This document shows positions 1 to 9,963 of a stretch of DNA of 64,000 nucleotides, piece by piece. A program made the translations under genes and the position numbers. Numbering within the stretch: the first letter of the stretch is position 1; each line of letters opens with the position of its first letter. Source of the DNA: Methanofervidicoccus sp. A16 (lineage in GTDB: Archaea > AGJL01 > Methanococci > Methanococcales > Methanococcaceae); NCBI RefSeq assembly GCF_003351865.1, contig NZ_CP022242.1:124001-188000 (forward strand). Direction: 5' to 3'. The notes under the pieces were generated by a model. It was not told the DNA's origin. It made no database searches and saw only the letters and a list, made by a program, of their open reading frames with translations.

Positions 1-270
1 TTGAATATCTTCTTCAGTTATCTCTAATTTTACTTCTTCATTCTCTATATTTTCCTCTTTTTTTATCTTTTTAGCCTTTCCAGAGATGGTGTATGTCTTG
101 TTTCCAAACATATCCATTACTTGAACCTTAGGTTTTTCAAAGACTAAGATCTTATCCTCCAACTCTATAGTTACCTTCAAAGCCCTTAGTTCTTCTGTCT
201 CCATTCCCATCTCTTTCATCATCTTCTCCATCTGTTTCAACATTCTTGGACTCATTCTTCCAGGAAACAT
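1..270 (-). CDS. nac: Nascent polypeptide-associated complex (NAC) protein, 5' part only
   Basis: The gene reads leftwards from an ATG at 270 and leaves the window after 90 codons, so only the N-terminal part is present. The start MFPGRMSPRMLKQMEKMMK is the typical opening of archaeal NAC-alpha homologues. It is followed by the beta-rich NAC domain (KVTIELEDKILVFEKP, then a VMDVFGNKTY stretch), and the visible part ends in an acidic linker that would precede the UBA domain. NAC binds ribosomes and nascent chains in the cytoplasm. GGTGAAAACT precedes the ATG and supplies a ribosome-binding site. No other gene is visible upstream for over 800 bases. Identification rests on motif recognition. 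Confidence 0.85.
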   Translation of the reverse strand, partial: MFPGRMSPRMLKQMEKMMKEMGMETEELRALKVTIELEDKILVFEKPKVQVMDMFGNKTYTISGKAKKIKKEENIENEEVKLEITEEDIQ

Positions 271-1123
271 AGTTTTCACCTTATTTTTTAGTACATTATT
301 GTGTTAGTTGATAAATATGATTAAGTATAATATAAATTAATTTAGGATAGTAAAAAATAACTATTATACAGTTAACTATAAAAATAGATAAGTATCTCTT
401 ATAAATGTTCATGAACACCTGATAAAAAGTGAATGGTCTTTTCTAACTCTTGGATTCTATTTTTTATACCATAGAGCTGTGATAAAAACCAAAATTAAAA
501 ATAGATACATATTAATCCTAATTTTATTTTTAACAACTTCTTTTAATTTTTTAATTCTTATTTTATTTTTTATGAAATTTTTTGGTGAGAACTAGATTAA
601 AAATATATCATTATAATGGATAACGAAATCCTTATGGGACAAAATTAAAATTTCTGTTATTAATTTCTATAGCCTACTTGAGATACTGAAAAGAAAAGAA
701 TGATTTCTGCCAAATATCCTCCAATATCTTTCATAATTATAGAGTTTTTAATAATAAGGGGATTTCATCCTTTTTAAGTATTTAGAATTGTTATTTTTTG
801 TTTTCATTAATTTTTTTATTTAAAATATTTTAATAGTCGTTATTTTAGTATCATTCTTTTGTTTATAACCATAATATAAAAATAAACTAAAAAATAATTC
901 TGATAATCATTTTAAAATTTATATTCTCGATGTAGGATTGAGTTTTTTATTTTAAAAACAATTTTTTTAATATTTTTATTTATCATATTGCATTAGTATA
1001 TTTTTATATTTTGATTAAGAGATTAGGATATCCTCTCCATTATATTTTTTATTATCATAACTCTAAGTTATTTACTTTAACAGAAACAAAAGTATTGCTA
1101 TAATTCAATTTTGGTGAATATGT
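271..1123. other. AT-rich intergenic region, no gene seen
   Basis: About 850 bases between the divergent NAC gene and the helicase operon. Both strands are full of stops and oligo-A/T runs. I see no ORF, tRNA or clear member of the dispersed repeat families. Only the GGTGA ribosome-binding site at 1113-1117 in front of the helicase ATG is convincing. The region must hold the promoters of both flanking genes, but I could not pick out a TATA/BRE pair with confidence. Confidence 0.5.
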
Positions 1124-4100
1124 ATGCCTATTAAAGAGGGCGATATAGTAAAAGGGCTTTTCTGGGATGAACCTTTTAAGGTGGTGAAAATAAGTGGAAA
1201 AGGAAGAGGTGTTTATATAGTAGGATATAAGATCCATTCAAGAATATGGAAAGAATTATTTTTAACAGCAGATGATTTGGAAAAAATTGAAAGGATGAGT
1301 ACTTCCACATTTATAGAGGATCCTGAGAATATTCGTCTATTTATGGAGGCTATCAAGATAAGATATGGATACCTCTTTAACCCACTGCTTGCGGTATGTG
1401 TCTCTAACATAGATCCTCTGCCCCATCAGATAGAGGCTGTTTATAAGTATATTCTTAGAGAGCCTCGTATAAGAACACTTCTGGCAGATGATGCAGGTGC
1501 GGGAAAAACTATAATGGCTGGTCTTGTTATAAAGGAGTTAAAAATGAGAGGGATGGTAGAGAGAATATTGGTGGTTGCACCGGGACATTTAAAGGAGCAG
1601 TGGAGGAGGGAGTTGTGGGAAAAGTTTTACGAATCCTTTAAGGTTATTGATAGAGGGGATTTTAGGGAGGAGGATGGAGACAACCCATGGGAGAGGTACA
1701 ACCAGGTGATAACCTCTATAGACTTTGCAAAGCAGGAGGATATTCTTAAGAGTTTGGAGGAGGTGTCCTGGGATCTCGTTGTGGTGGATGAGGCCCATAA
1801 GATGGCTGCATATATATACGGTAAAAGGCGGAAGGAGACGGACCGTTATAAACTTGGGAAGGTTTTATCCAAGACCTCTGATCATCTCTTATTTTTAACT
1901 GCAACACCTCATAAAGGAGATCCTGAAAACTTTAAGTTACTTATGGATCTATTAATGCCTGGATTCTTTCCAGATTATGAGAGTTTGGAGAATTTCCTGA
2001 AAAATAGAGATAGTGCCCTATTTATAAGGAGGTTGAAGGAAGATTTAAGAGACTGTGATGGGAGGCCTCTATTTACAAAGAGATATCCTATAACTGTAAA
2101 GTTCAATCTTTCAGATAAGGAGTTGGAACTTTATTACAAGGTTACTCAGTACGTGCTAAAGATATACAACAAGATAGGAGTAGAATATCCTAGGAGGGGG
2201 AACATAGCCTTTGCCCTTACGATCCTCCAGAGGAGAATGGCATCAAGTACCTATGCTTTATTACAATCCCTTAGGAGGAGAAGGAAGAGGTTGGAGGAGT
2301 TGTTAAAGGAGGGATCAACTTATAGGCATGCATGGGATGTAGATGTGGATTTTGAGGATGATATCGATGATGAAGAGAGGTGGAGAAGGGAAGAAAAATG
2401 GGAAGTTCTAACTGTGGCGGAAAATATAGAGGAGTTAAAAGAAGAGATAAAGACACTAGAAAAACTTATTGAACTATGTGAGGAGATCTTAGAAGAAGAG
2501 GAGGAGGTAAAACTTAAGGAACTTAAAAAGACTATTGGTAGAATATTTAGGGGCCTAGATGGAAAGAATACTAATTCCAAGATTCTCATATTCACAGAGT
2601 CAAAGGATACCTTGGATTATCTTGTAGAGAAGTTGAAGGGATGGGGTTATAAGGTTACTTGTATTCACGGTGGAATGAAAATGATGGAGAGAATTGAAAG
2701 GATGAGGGAGTTTCAGGAGAAGAGTGAGATAATGGTTGCCACTGAGGCTGCTGGAGAGGGTATTAACTTACAGTTCTGTAATGTAATGATAAACTACGAC
2801 ATTCCCTGGAACCCCAACAGGCTTGAACAGAGGATGGGGAGGATACATAGGTATGGACAACGTAGAGATGTGTATATATTCAACTTTGTTGCAGGAAATA
2901 CTCAGGAGGGGAAGGTGCTTATAAGACTATTGGAGAAACTTAAGGAGATCAGGGATATACTTGGGCGAGATAGAGTATTTGATGTTATAGGAGAGATACT
3001 GGCACATGAGAAGATAGATCTACCTGAACTTATCCTTAAGGCTGTACTTGAGGGAAGGAGTGTAGAGGAGGAGATTGAGAGGTTAAAGTGCAGTGAGGGG
3101 GTAAAGAGGGTGGTAAGTGGTGACATAGTTAACAAACCTACAGATATTCATGAGATTAAAGAGATGATGGAGAAGGCTAGGAAGAGATTGGATGTGGAAG
3201 ATATAGAGAGGTTTTTTAAAAGAGCCTTTGAGAAAGCAGGAGGTAGGCTCACTGAGGATGGGGGTATTATAGTCATAAATAATAGTATATTTGGAAAAAT
3301 ACCTGAGAAGATAAGGAAGATCGGGGAGAGTGAGGAGTTTAAGAAGAAGTTTGGTAAGTTGAAAGAGGATTATCCAAAGATAACATTTAGGAGGGGTATT
3401 GCAGTAGATAAAAATGTAGAGTTTATAACCTTTGGACACCCTCTCTTTGAGGCTGTACTTGAATGGACATTGAGAGAATTTAAGAAGGGAGCGGGGGAAG
3501 GAGGAGTATTTAGAGATCCCTCTGGGAGATTGAATGGATATATTGGGTTCTATATAGGGGAGATAGAGAATGGTAAGGGAAAGGTTGTAGGTAGGAAGGT
3601 CTTTGGAATATATATACCTAAGGAAGGTGGAGGGTTTGAGGAAGTGGATTTTGATGTATTTCAGCGTCTTCTTCCAGTAGGGGCTAGTAGTAGTCTAAAA
3701 TTTAGAAGTTATTACGAAGAGAGGTTACTATCTAGTGCTATAGATGTGATGGTTAGATTCAGGGAGGATATTCTTGAGGAGAGGAAAAAGGTTGTAGAGA
3801 TAAAAGAGAAGGGCTGGGAACATTTTCAAAATGAATATACAGGTTTAGATGGGAATGATAAATGGGAGAAATATATAGAGTCCTGGAAGAAACTTAATGA
3901 GGAGACAGAGAAAGAGTTGAACCTTTCGATATCTAAACTAGAGGTTTTAACTGTTATCAGAGTGGTGCCTTACGAAGATATAGAGGATGATGATGAGGAG
4001 GTGTTAGAAGAAGATATGTCAGAGAATAGAGAGATCGAGGAGATAGGGATGAAGATTGCTATAGAATTTGAGAGGTTCGAGGGGCGAAAACCTGAAGATG

Positions 4101-4426
4101 TTTCACGGGATAATTTAGGTTACGATATACGTTCAGTAGGTAAAGATGGGGAAGTTCGATATATAGAGGTCAAAGGAAGAGTAGGAGAGGGAGATGTTGC
4201 TCTAACTTATAATGAATGGCTTAAGGCTAAGGAGTTGGGAGATAGGTACTATCTCTATGTTGTAAGTAATGCCCCGACAGATCCAACATTGTATATAATA
4301 AGGGATCCTGCCAAGAAGATAGAACCTGTGAAAAAGGTTGAAATCAGTACTAAGATGATAGTACCTGCAGAGGAATGGAAGAAAAAGAAAGAGAAAGTAT
4401 GGAAGAAAAATTTGATATTAAAATAA
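1124..4426 (+). CDS. SNF2/SWI-type helicase with C-terminal DUF3883 (NO VEIN-like) domain
   Basis: An 1100-residue superfamily 2 helicase. Visible motifs: Walker A DAGAGKT (residues 123-129), DEAH (222-225), motif III LTATP, and motif V/VI ending QRMGRIHRYGQ (569-579), as in COG0553 ATPases. A charged linker follows, then at about 970-1080 a DUF3883-like domain with GYDI (999-1002) and EVKG (1015-1018). That spacing resembles a PD-(D/E)XK nuclease core, so this domain may be the nuclease or DNA-sensing part (inference). GGTGA lies 6 nt before the ATG. It heads a three-gene operon with a DNA methylase and a DUF499 ATPase, which suggests invader-DNA recognition or translocation. The coding strand is unusually rich in GAG, AGG and GGG codons. 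The helicase identity is firm; the defence role is inferred from its neighbours. Confidence 0.9.
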   Translation: MPIKEGDIVKGLFWDEPFKVVKISGKGRGVYIVGYKIHSRIWKELFLTADDLEKIERMSTSTFIEDPENIRLFMEAIKIRYGYLFNPLLAVCVSNIDPLPHQIEAVYKYILREPRIRTLLADDAGAGKTIMAGLVIKELKMRGMVERILVVAPGHLKEQWRRELWEKFYESFKVIDRGDFREEDGDNPWERYNQVITSIDFAKQEDILKSLEEVSWDLVVVDEAHKMAAYIYGKRRKETDRYKLGKVLSKTSDHLLFLTATPHKGDPENFKLLMDLLMPGFFPDYESLENFLKNRDSALFIRRLKEDLRDCDGRPLFTKRYPITVKFNLSDKELELYYKVTQYVLKIYNKIGVEYPRRGNIAFALTILQRRMASSTYALLQSLRRRRKRLEELLKEGSTYRHAWDVDVDFEDDIDDEERWRREEKWEVLTVAENIEELKEEIKTLEKLIELCEEILEEEEEVKLKELKKTIGRIFRGLDGKNTNSKILIFTESKDTLDYLVEKLKGWGYKVTCIHGGMKMMERIERMREFQEKSEIMVATEAAGEGINLQFCNVMINYDIPWNPNRLEQRMGRIHRYGQRRDVYIFNFVAGNTQEGKVLIRLLEKLKEIRDILGRDRVFDVIGEILAHEKIDLPELILKAVLEGRSVEEEIERLKCSEGVKRVVSGDIVNKPTDIHEIKEMMEKARKRLDVEDIERFFKRAFEKAGGRLTEDGGIIVINNSIFGKIPEKIRKIGESEEFKKKFGKLKEDYPKITFRRGIAVDKNVEFITFGHPLFEAVLEWTLREFKKGAGEGGVFRDPSGRLNGYIGFYIGEIENGKGKVVGRKVFGIYIPKEGGGFEEVDFDVFQRLLPVGASSSLKFRSYYEERLLSSAIDVMVRFREDILEERKKVVEIKEKGWEHFQNEYTGLDGNDKWEKYIESWKKLNEETEKELNLSISKLEVLTVIRVVPYEDIEDDDEEVLEEDMSENREIEEIGMKIAIEFERFEGRKPEDVSRDNLGYDIRSVGKDGEVRYIEVKGRVGEGDVALTYNEWLKAKELGDRYYLYVVSNAPTDPTLYIIRDPAKKIEPVKKVEISTKMIVPAEEWKKKKEKVWKKNLILK

Positions 4427-4466
4427 TAAAAATAATTAAAATATTATTTAATTTTAAAGTGATACT

Positions 4467-7169
4467 ATGGAAGATAAAAGATATATCGAGAAAACATTTC
4501 CCATAAGGGAGGTAGGGGAGATCTCTGCAAAGGAGAAGAACATCAGGCACGGCCATATATCTACACTTCATATATGGTGGGCTAGGAGACCTCTGGCAGT
4601 CTCCAGAGCTGTAAATTACGCCTCTTTAATTCCTGCTCCAGAGGATCTCTTGGAGGAGGAAAAGAGGAGGCAGTTTATTATAGACCTGGCTAAATGGGAG
4701 AATTCGCTCAACATGACTTATATTGACAAGGGGAGGAGGGATATTCTCTCTGCAAATGACGGGGTGCCTCCAAAGGTATTGGATCCCTTTGGAGGTGGAG
4801 GTGCTATACCTTTAGAGGCTTTAAGGCTAGGCTGTGAGGTTCATACCTTAGACTACAACCCAGTTGCAACATTGATATTGAAGTGTACTCTTGAGTATCC
4901 CCAGAAGTACGGGAGTAAGGTGGATAAGGAGGAGTTTGTAGATAGAAGTGTAAGTCCTCTGGTTAGGGATGTAGAAAAATGGGGTAATTGGGTTTTAGAG
5001 GAATCTAAGAAGGAGATAGGTAAGTTCTACCCTCCAGATGAGGACGGCTATATCCCTGTAGGGTATATTTGGGCTAGGATATTACCCTGTCAGAATCCCC
5101 TCTGTGAGGCGGAGATACCACTGATGAGACAGTTCTGGCTGGCGAAGAAGAGTAATAAGAAGGTGGCACTGTATCCCTATGTAGAGGATGGGGAGGTTAA
5201 GTTCAGGATTGTTGGAGATGGGTACGAGGAGTGGCCCGAAGGTTTCGATCCCTCCAAGGGGACAGTTTCAAGGGCTATAGTGACCTGTCCAGTGTGTGGT
5301 TATACCATAGATGGAAATACTACTAGGAGGTTGTTCCAGGAGGGGAAGGCTAGGGAGAGGTTAGTTGCAGTGGTTTTGCATAAACCTGGGAGGAGTGGGA
5401 AGAGGTACAGGATAGGGACGGAGAGGGATATTGAGGTGTTCAGGGAGGCTAAGAGGTACTTAGAGGAGAAGAGGGAGAGGTTGATGGAGAAGTGGTGGAT
5501 GGATCCTGTGCCTGATGAGGAGATGAATCAGGAGGATCCTAATACAGTTGCAGGGAGAGGGTATGGGTTTAAGAGATGGGGGGATCTCTTCAATTCTAGG
5601 CAGAAGTTGGCACTGATAACATTTACAGAGAAGGTTAGACTGGCTTATGAGAAGATGATTGAGGAGGGTTATGAGAAAGAGTATGCTAAGGCGGTGGCGA
5701 GTTATTTGGCGTTGGGAGTGAGTAGGTTAGCCGACTATAACTCTTCTTTAACTGTTTGGGCTGTTGCAGGGGAGTTTATAGCCCATACCTTTGGAAGGCA
5801 GGCATTACCTATGGTATGGGATTATTTTGAACTAAACCCATGGAGTGAATCTACTGGAGATTGGAATTCATCAATAGATTGGATTATTAAAGTCCTATCC
5901 CACCTAACCCAAATCCCCCCAGTAAAACGCCAAAAAAAACCCATTATCCCAAAGATATCCCAAACATCAGCAACAGAGATACCCTATCCAGATAACTACT
6001 TCGATGCAGTAATTACAGATCCACCTTACTACAATAATATCAACTATGCTGAACTATCAGATTTCTTCTACGTTTGGCTAAAGAGGAGTGTAGGAGATCT
6101 CTATCCAGATCTATTTATAACACCATTAACACCAAAAACCAAAGAAATAGTTGTAAATCCTGTAAGGCATAAGGGAGAGAAAGAGGCAAAGAAATTCTTC
6201 GAGGAGATGCTCAAAAAAGCATTTAAAGAAATATCAAGAGTACTAAAACCCAACGGAATAGCAGTAATAGTATATACCCACAAATCCACAGAGGGCTGGG
6301 AGACTGTTATCAAATCACTCTTAGACTCGGATCTCCTCGTTACCATGTGCTGGCCCATAGATACAGAGATGAGAGCAAGACTTATAGCAAAGGACTCAGC
6401 AGCTTTAAGATCCTCCATCTACATCGTATGCAGAAAGATCGAAAGAAAAAACATCGGCTGGCTACAGGAAATAAAGAAAGAGTTAAGGGAACATATCCCT
6501 AAAAAACTAGATCGACTATGGAATGAAGGTGTCAGGGGGGCAGATTACTTCATCTCCGCAATAGGCTCTGGAATAGAGGTATTCGGAAAATATAAGGAGA
6601 TCAGAGACTATGAAGGTAATAAGATAGACATATCCCAGATGCTAGAGATTCTCCGAGATATGGTTACAGACTATGCAGTAAGAAGAATACTCCACAACGG
6701 TATATCCCAGGAGTTGTCGCCCCTTACAAGGTTCTACATACTCTGGAGATGGAGTTATAGAGAGTCCAGGGTACACTACGATGACGCCAGAAAACTAGCC
6801 CAATCTGTAGGACTCTCCCTAGAAAGAGAGTGGAACAGAGGATTCATAAAGAGGGAGAAAGAGTACATTAGAGTTTTAGGACCTCAAGATAGAAAACTAA
6901 ACGAAATAAAAGTAAGGGACCTTATAGACGAGATACACAAGGCTCTACTCCTCTGGAGACATAACAGAAAAGACGAACTCCTAGAACTCTTAGAAAACAG
7001 TAGATACCTAAGTAATGGGGTATTCTACCAGGTGGCACAGGCTATCTCCGAGACCCTCCCAATAGACAGTACAGAGAAAAGACTACTGGACGGATTCCTA
7101 AGTGGAATAGATAGGTTAATAAGAGAGGTAGAAGATATTAAAGAGCAGAAGAAACTAACTGATTACTAA
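4467..7169 (+). CDS. DUF1156 adenine-specific DNA methylase with Zn ribbon (COG1743-like)
   Basis: A 900-residue putative N6-adenine (or N4-cytosine) DNA methyltransferase. DUF1156 occupies the N-terminus (PIREVGEISAKEKN, then HIWWARRP). The SAM-binding motif DPFGGGG is at 106-112 and the catalytic DPPYY at 518-522. Between them lie two Cys pairs (CQNPLC and CPVC) that look like the zinc ribbon of COG1743 proteins. It lies 40 bases after the helicase and ends 12 bases before the DUF499 ATPase gene, so the three are probably co-transcribed. Base and codon use changes sharply near 5780-5880: upstream codons favour AGG, TTG and GTG, downstream ones AGA, CTA/CTC and GTA. A recombination joint between the SAM-binding and catalytic halves is possible. 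It would protect self DNA by methylation if the operon is a defence system (inference). Confidence 0.88.
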   Translation: MEDKRYIEKTFPIREVGEISAKEKNIRHGHISTLHIWWARRPLAVSRAVNYASLIPAPEDLLEEEKRRQFIIDLAKWENSLNMTYIDKGRRDILSANDGVPPKVLDPFGGGGAIPLEALRLGCEVHTLDYNPVATLILKCTLEYPQKYGSKVDKEEFVDRSVSPLVRDVEKWGNWVLEESKKEIGKFYPPDEDGYIPVGYIWARILPCQNPLCEAEIPLMRQFWLAKKSNKKVALYPYVEDGEVKFRIVGDGYEEWPEGFDPSKGTVSRAIVTCPVCGYTIDGNTTRRLFQEGKARERLVAVVLHKPGRSGKRYRIGTERDIEVFREAKRYLEEKRERLMEKWWMDPVPDEEMNQEDPNTVAGRGYGFKRWGDLFNSRQKLALITFTEKVRLAYEKMIEEGYEKEYAKAVASYLALGVSRLADYNSSLTVWAVAGEFIAHTFGRQALPMVWDYFELNPWSESTGDWNSSIDWIIKVLSHLTQIPPVKRQKKPIIPKISQTSATEIPYPDNYFDAVITDPPYYNNINYAELSDFFYVWLKRSVGDLYPDLFITPLTPKTKEIVVNPVRHKGEKEAKKFFEEMLKKAFKEISRVLKPNGIAVIVYTHKSTEGWETVIKSLLDSDLLVTMCWPIDTEMRARLIAKDSAALRSSIYIVCRKIERKNIGWLQEIKKELREHIPKKLDRLWNEGVRGADYFISAIGSGIEVFGKYKEIRDYEGNKIDISQMLEILRDMVTDYAVRRILHNGISQELSPLTRFYILWRWSYRESRVHYDDARKLAQSVGLSLEREWNRGFIKREKEYIRVLGPQDRKLNEIKVRDLIDEIHKALLLWRHNRKDELLELLENSRYLSNGVFYQVAQAISETLPIDSTEKRLLDGFLSGIDRLIREVEDIKEQKKLTDY

Positions 7170-7181
7170 AAGGTGTTTAAT

Positions 7182-9740
7182 ATGAAGGCATTCAATCAGA
7201 TAGCCATACCCCATGAGGATATAAGGGAAGGAAGGCTAACGATGGATATCTTCGCTGCCGATCTCTGGCAGGTGGTAAAAGGTACGGCACCGAGGGACTA
7301 CCAAGATCCAGATGTCTTCTTTAGAAAGACCCACATCACAAAGGGTTTAAAAAATATCTTAGAAGTTGCAGAATCGAGACTTAAGGGAAGGGGAGGGGAT
7401 GCAGTTATCCAACTACATACGCCCTTTGGAGGGGGTAAGACCCATACATTAATTGCACTCTACCACAAGGCAAAAGAGTGGGGAGCCAATGTTGTAGTAT
7501 TTGAAGGTACAAACTTCGATGCAAAGGAGACGAGGATATGGGAGGAGTTAGAGAGACAACTGACAGGGAAAGTTGAGATAACCAAGGGAAACACCTCCCC
7601 AGGGAAGGAGAAACTTATTAAAATCCTTTCAGAAAATGCACCGGTACTGATACTGATAGATGAACTCTTGGAGTATGTAACGAAGGCTGCAGGAGTAAGG
7701 GTTGGAGATTCAAATTTAGCCTCTCAGACATACGCCTTTATCCAGGAGTTAACTGAAGCAGTATCTGCCCTTGGAAACACTATGTTAGTTTTAACACTCC
7801 CATCAAGTAATTTAGAACAGTACGATGAATATGCAGAGATAGCACTTAACAGACTTCAGAGGATTGTAGGAAGGACCGAAAGAATATATACGCCAGTAAG
7901 TGATGATGACATCGTCCATGTAGTGATAAAGAGACTCTTTAGCAAAATCGACAGGGAGGAGGCTAAGAAAATTGTAGATGACTTTGTAGATTACATAGAA
8001 AATGAGGGAATCCTCTCCAAGGAGGAGGCTACCCACTATAGAGAGAAGTTCTTAGAGAGTTATCCCTTTAAACCAGAGGTAATAGAGATACTTTACAAGA
8101 GATGGGGATCTTTCCCAAGTTTCCAGAGGACAAGGGGCGTCCTAAGACTCCTATCCCTAGTTATCTACGATATGTTAGACAAAGGGGTACCATTTATAAG
8201 ACTTGGAGACTTCGATCTAAGTAACGAGGAGATAAGGAGGGAGTTGATAAAACATATCGGCAACCAGTGGGACAGTATAATATACAGTGATATAACCTCC
8301 GAAGAATCTGGAGCGAAGAAGGTAGATAGAAATTTAGGGAGTGCCTATATCCCCTACAAACTTGGAACAGTTGTAGCCACCACTATATTTATGACCTCAT
8401 TCTCTGGAAGGGGGGAGAGGGGAATAACGATGAAGGAGTTAAAACTCTACGCCTCCCTTCCAATATTCCCAACGAGTGTAATAGATACAGTACTTGCCAG
8501 CCTTAGGGAAAAACTCTTCTACCTATCAGATGAGGACCTCTACTTCTTAACACAGCCTAACCTAAACAAGATAATCCTGAACTTCGAGGACAACATATCT
8601 ATGGAGGAGTTATACGAGGAGGAATTTAAACTGTTAGAAAATTACATCTCAGATAAACCTAAGTTTAAGGTATTTATACATCCAAAGTTTCCAAGGGAGA
8701 TACCAGACGATACCAACCTAAAACTCCTTATAATGAAGAGTGGTAATGTAGAGAGGGAGTTCGTAGAGAAGTGTGGAGAAAATCCAAGGATATACAAGAA
8801 CACCCTTATATTCTTATGTCCAGAGGAGGATTACAGAAGAAACTTCCAGAGGGCTATAAGGAGATATCTGGCTCTAAAGGGAATAAGAGAAAAGAAAATG
8901 GATGAACTGACACAATTACAGAGGGAAGAGGTAAAGAAGAAATTTAAAGATATCAAAAACCTCCTGTATTCGGAACTGAGATACTTCTACAGAAAGATAC
9001 TCCTTCCAACTAGGGATGGGTTCAAGGTAGTAGATCTGGGACACCCCCATCCAGCCTCAAAACGTAAATTGGACAATGTAGTTTATGAGGAGTTGAAATC
9101 TGAAGGGGAGATCCTGGAGAAAATATCCCCTGTAATAATAAAGGATAACTATCTCAAGGATAGGGACTATTTAGAGATAAAAAAACTCTACGATTCATTT
9201 TTAAAGATCCCAGGAAATCCAAGGATAGCATCTAAGGAAGGTTTCATAGAATCCATAAAGAAAGGTGTAAAAGAGGGAATATTTGGATATGGGAAGTTAA
9301 TAGATGGAGAGATAGAAGTTATCACAATTGGAGAAACCCCAGATGTCCAACTATCTGACGATGAGATAATAATAAAACCTGAACTATGTATAAAGGAGGA
9401 GAAAATAGAAGAGAAGAAGGGGGAAAAACTCCCAGAAAAACATTCGACAAAGGATGTAGAGAAAAGTATTCAAAAGGTAGAACATTCACCTACGGTAAAA
9501 GTAGAAGAGAAAGTAGAAGAAGATAAATATAGAAATATAACATTGAAACTTAAAATCCCACCTGAACCTGAAAAGATACTTATCATACCCCGTATAGTCA
9601 AATATCTAACAGGTAAATTTAAAAACTGTGAGATAGAGGTCACCATCAAGGCAAAGGATGGGGAAATAAGTAAAGCAGAATATGAAAATGCTATCGTAGA
9701 AGCACTTAAACAGTATAACATCCCGATTGATAAAAAATAA
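7182..9740 (+). CDS. DUF499 P-loop ATPase (COG1483-like), partner of the methylase
   Basis: An 852-residue predicted ATPase. From the ATG chosen here, Walker A FGGGKT is at 82-87 and the Walker B acidic pair DE is at 160-161 within a LILIDE strand; both are typical of DUF499. The C-terminal third is charged and ends with a small domain (PPEPEKILIIPRIVKYL). A GTG at 7173 is in frame, but AGGTG at 7171-7175 is better read as the ribosome-binding site for the ATG at 7182, 6 nt downstream. DUF499 ATPases are known to be encoded next to DUF1156 methylases and SNF2 helicases, as here. Its biochemical role is unknown to me; coupling ATP hydrolysis to DNA binding by the complex is inference. Confidence 0.88.
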   Translation: MKAFNQIAIPHEDIREGRLTMDIFAADLWQVVKGTAPRDYQDPDVFFRKTHITKGLKNILEVAESRLKGRGGDAVIQLHTPFGGGKTHTLIALYHKAKEWGANVVVFEGTNFDAKETRIWEELERQLTGKVEITKGNTSPGKEKLIKILSENAPVLILIDELLEYVTKAAGVRVGDSNLASQTYAFIQELTEAVSALGNTMLVLTLPSSNLEQYDEYAEIALNRLQRIVGRTERIYTPVSDDDIVHVVIKRLFSKIDREEAKKIVDDFVDYIENEGILSKEEATHYREKFLESYPFKPEVIEILYKRWGSFPSFQRTRGVLRLLSLVIYDMLDKGVPFIRLGDFDLSNEEIRRELIKHIGNQWDSIIYSDITSEESGAKKVDRNLGSAYIPYKLGTVVATTIFMTSFSGRGERGITMKELKLYASLPIFPTSVIDTVLASLREKLFYLSDEDLYFLTQPNLNKIILNFEDNISMEELYEEEFKLLENYISDKPKFKVFIHPKFPREIPDDTNLKLLIMKSGNVEREFVEKCGENPRIYKNTLIFLCPEEDYRRNFQRAIRRYLALKGIREKKMDELTQLQREEVKKKFKDIKNLLYSELRYFYRKILLPTRDGFKVVDLGHPHPASKRKLDNVVYEELKSEGEILEKISPVIIKDNYLKDRDYLEIKKLYDSFLKIPGNPRIASKEGFIESIKKGVKEGIFGYGKLIDGEIEVITIGETPDVQLSDDEIIIKPELCIKEEKIEEKKGEKLPEKHSTKDVEKSIQKVEHSPTVKVEEKVEEDKYRNITLKLKIPPEPEKILIIPRIVKYLTGKFKNCEIEVTIKAKDGEISKAEYENAIVEALKQYNIPIDKK

Positions 9741-9963
9741 GAATAAACTATAACAAAAGTAAAAAATAATAAAAATAGAAAAAATTAAAGAATTAACAGA
9801 ACTTTACCACACTTCTCTAATGTTCAAGATGTTGGAGAGGGATACAATAACGTTTACTTTTTAACTGTATTTATTTACTTAAGTTTAATAATTATTTTTT
9901 TATTTTGTTATATTAATAATTTTTAAAATAATTATTTTTAATTTTTTAATTTATGGTGATAAA

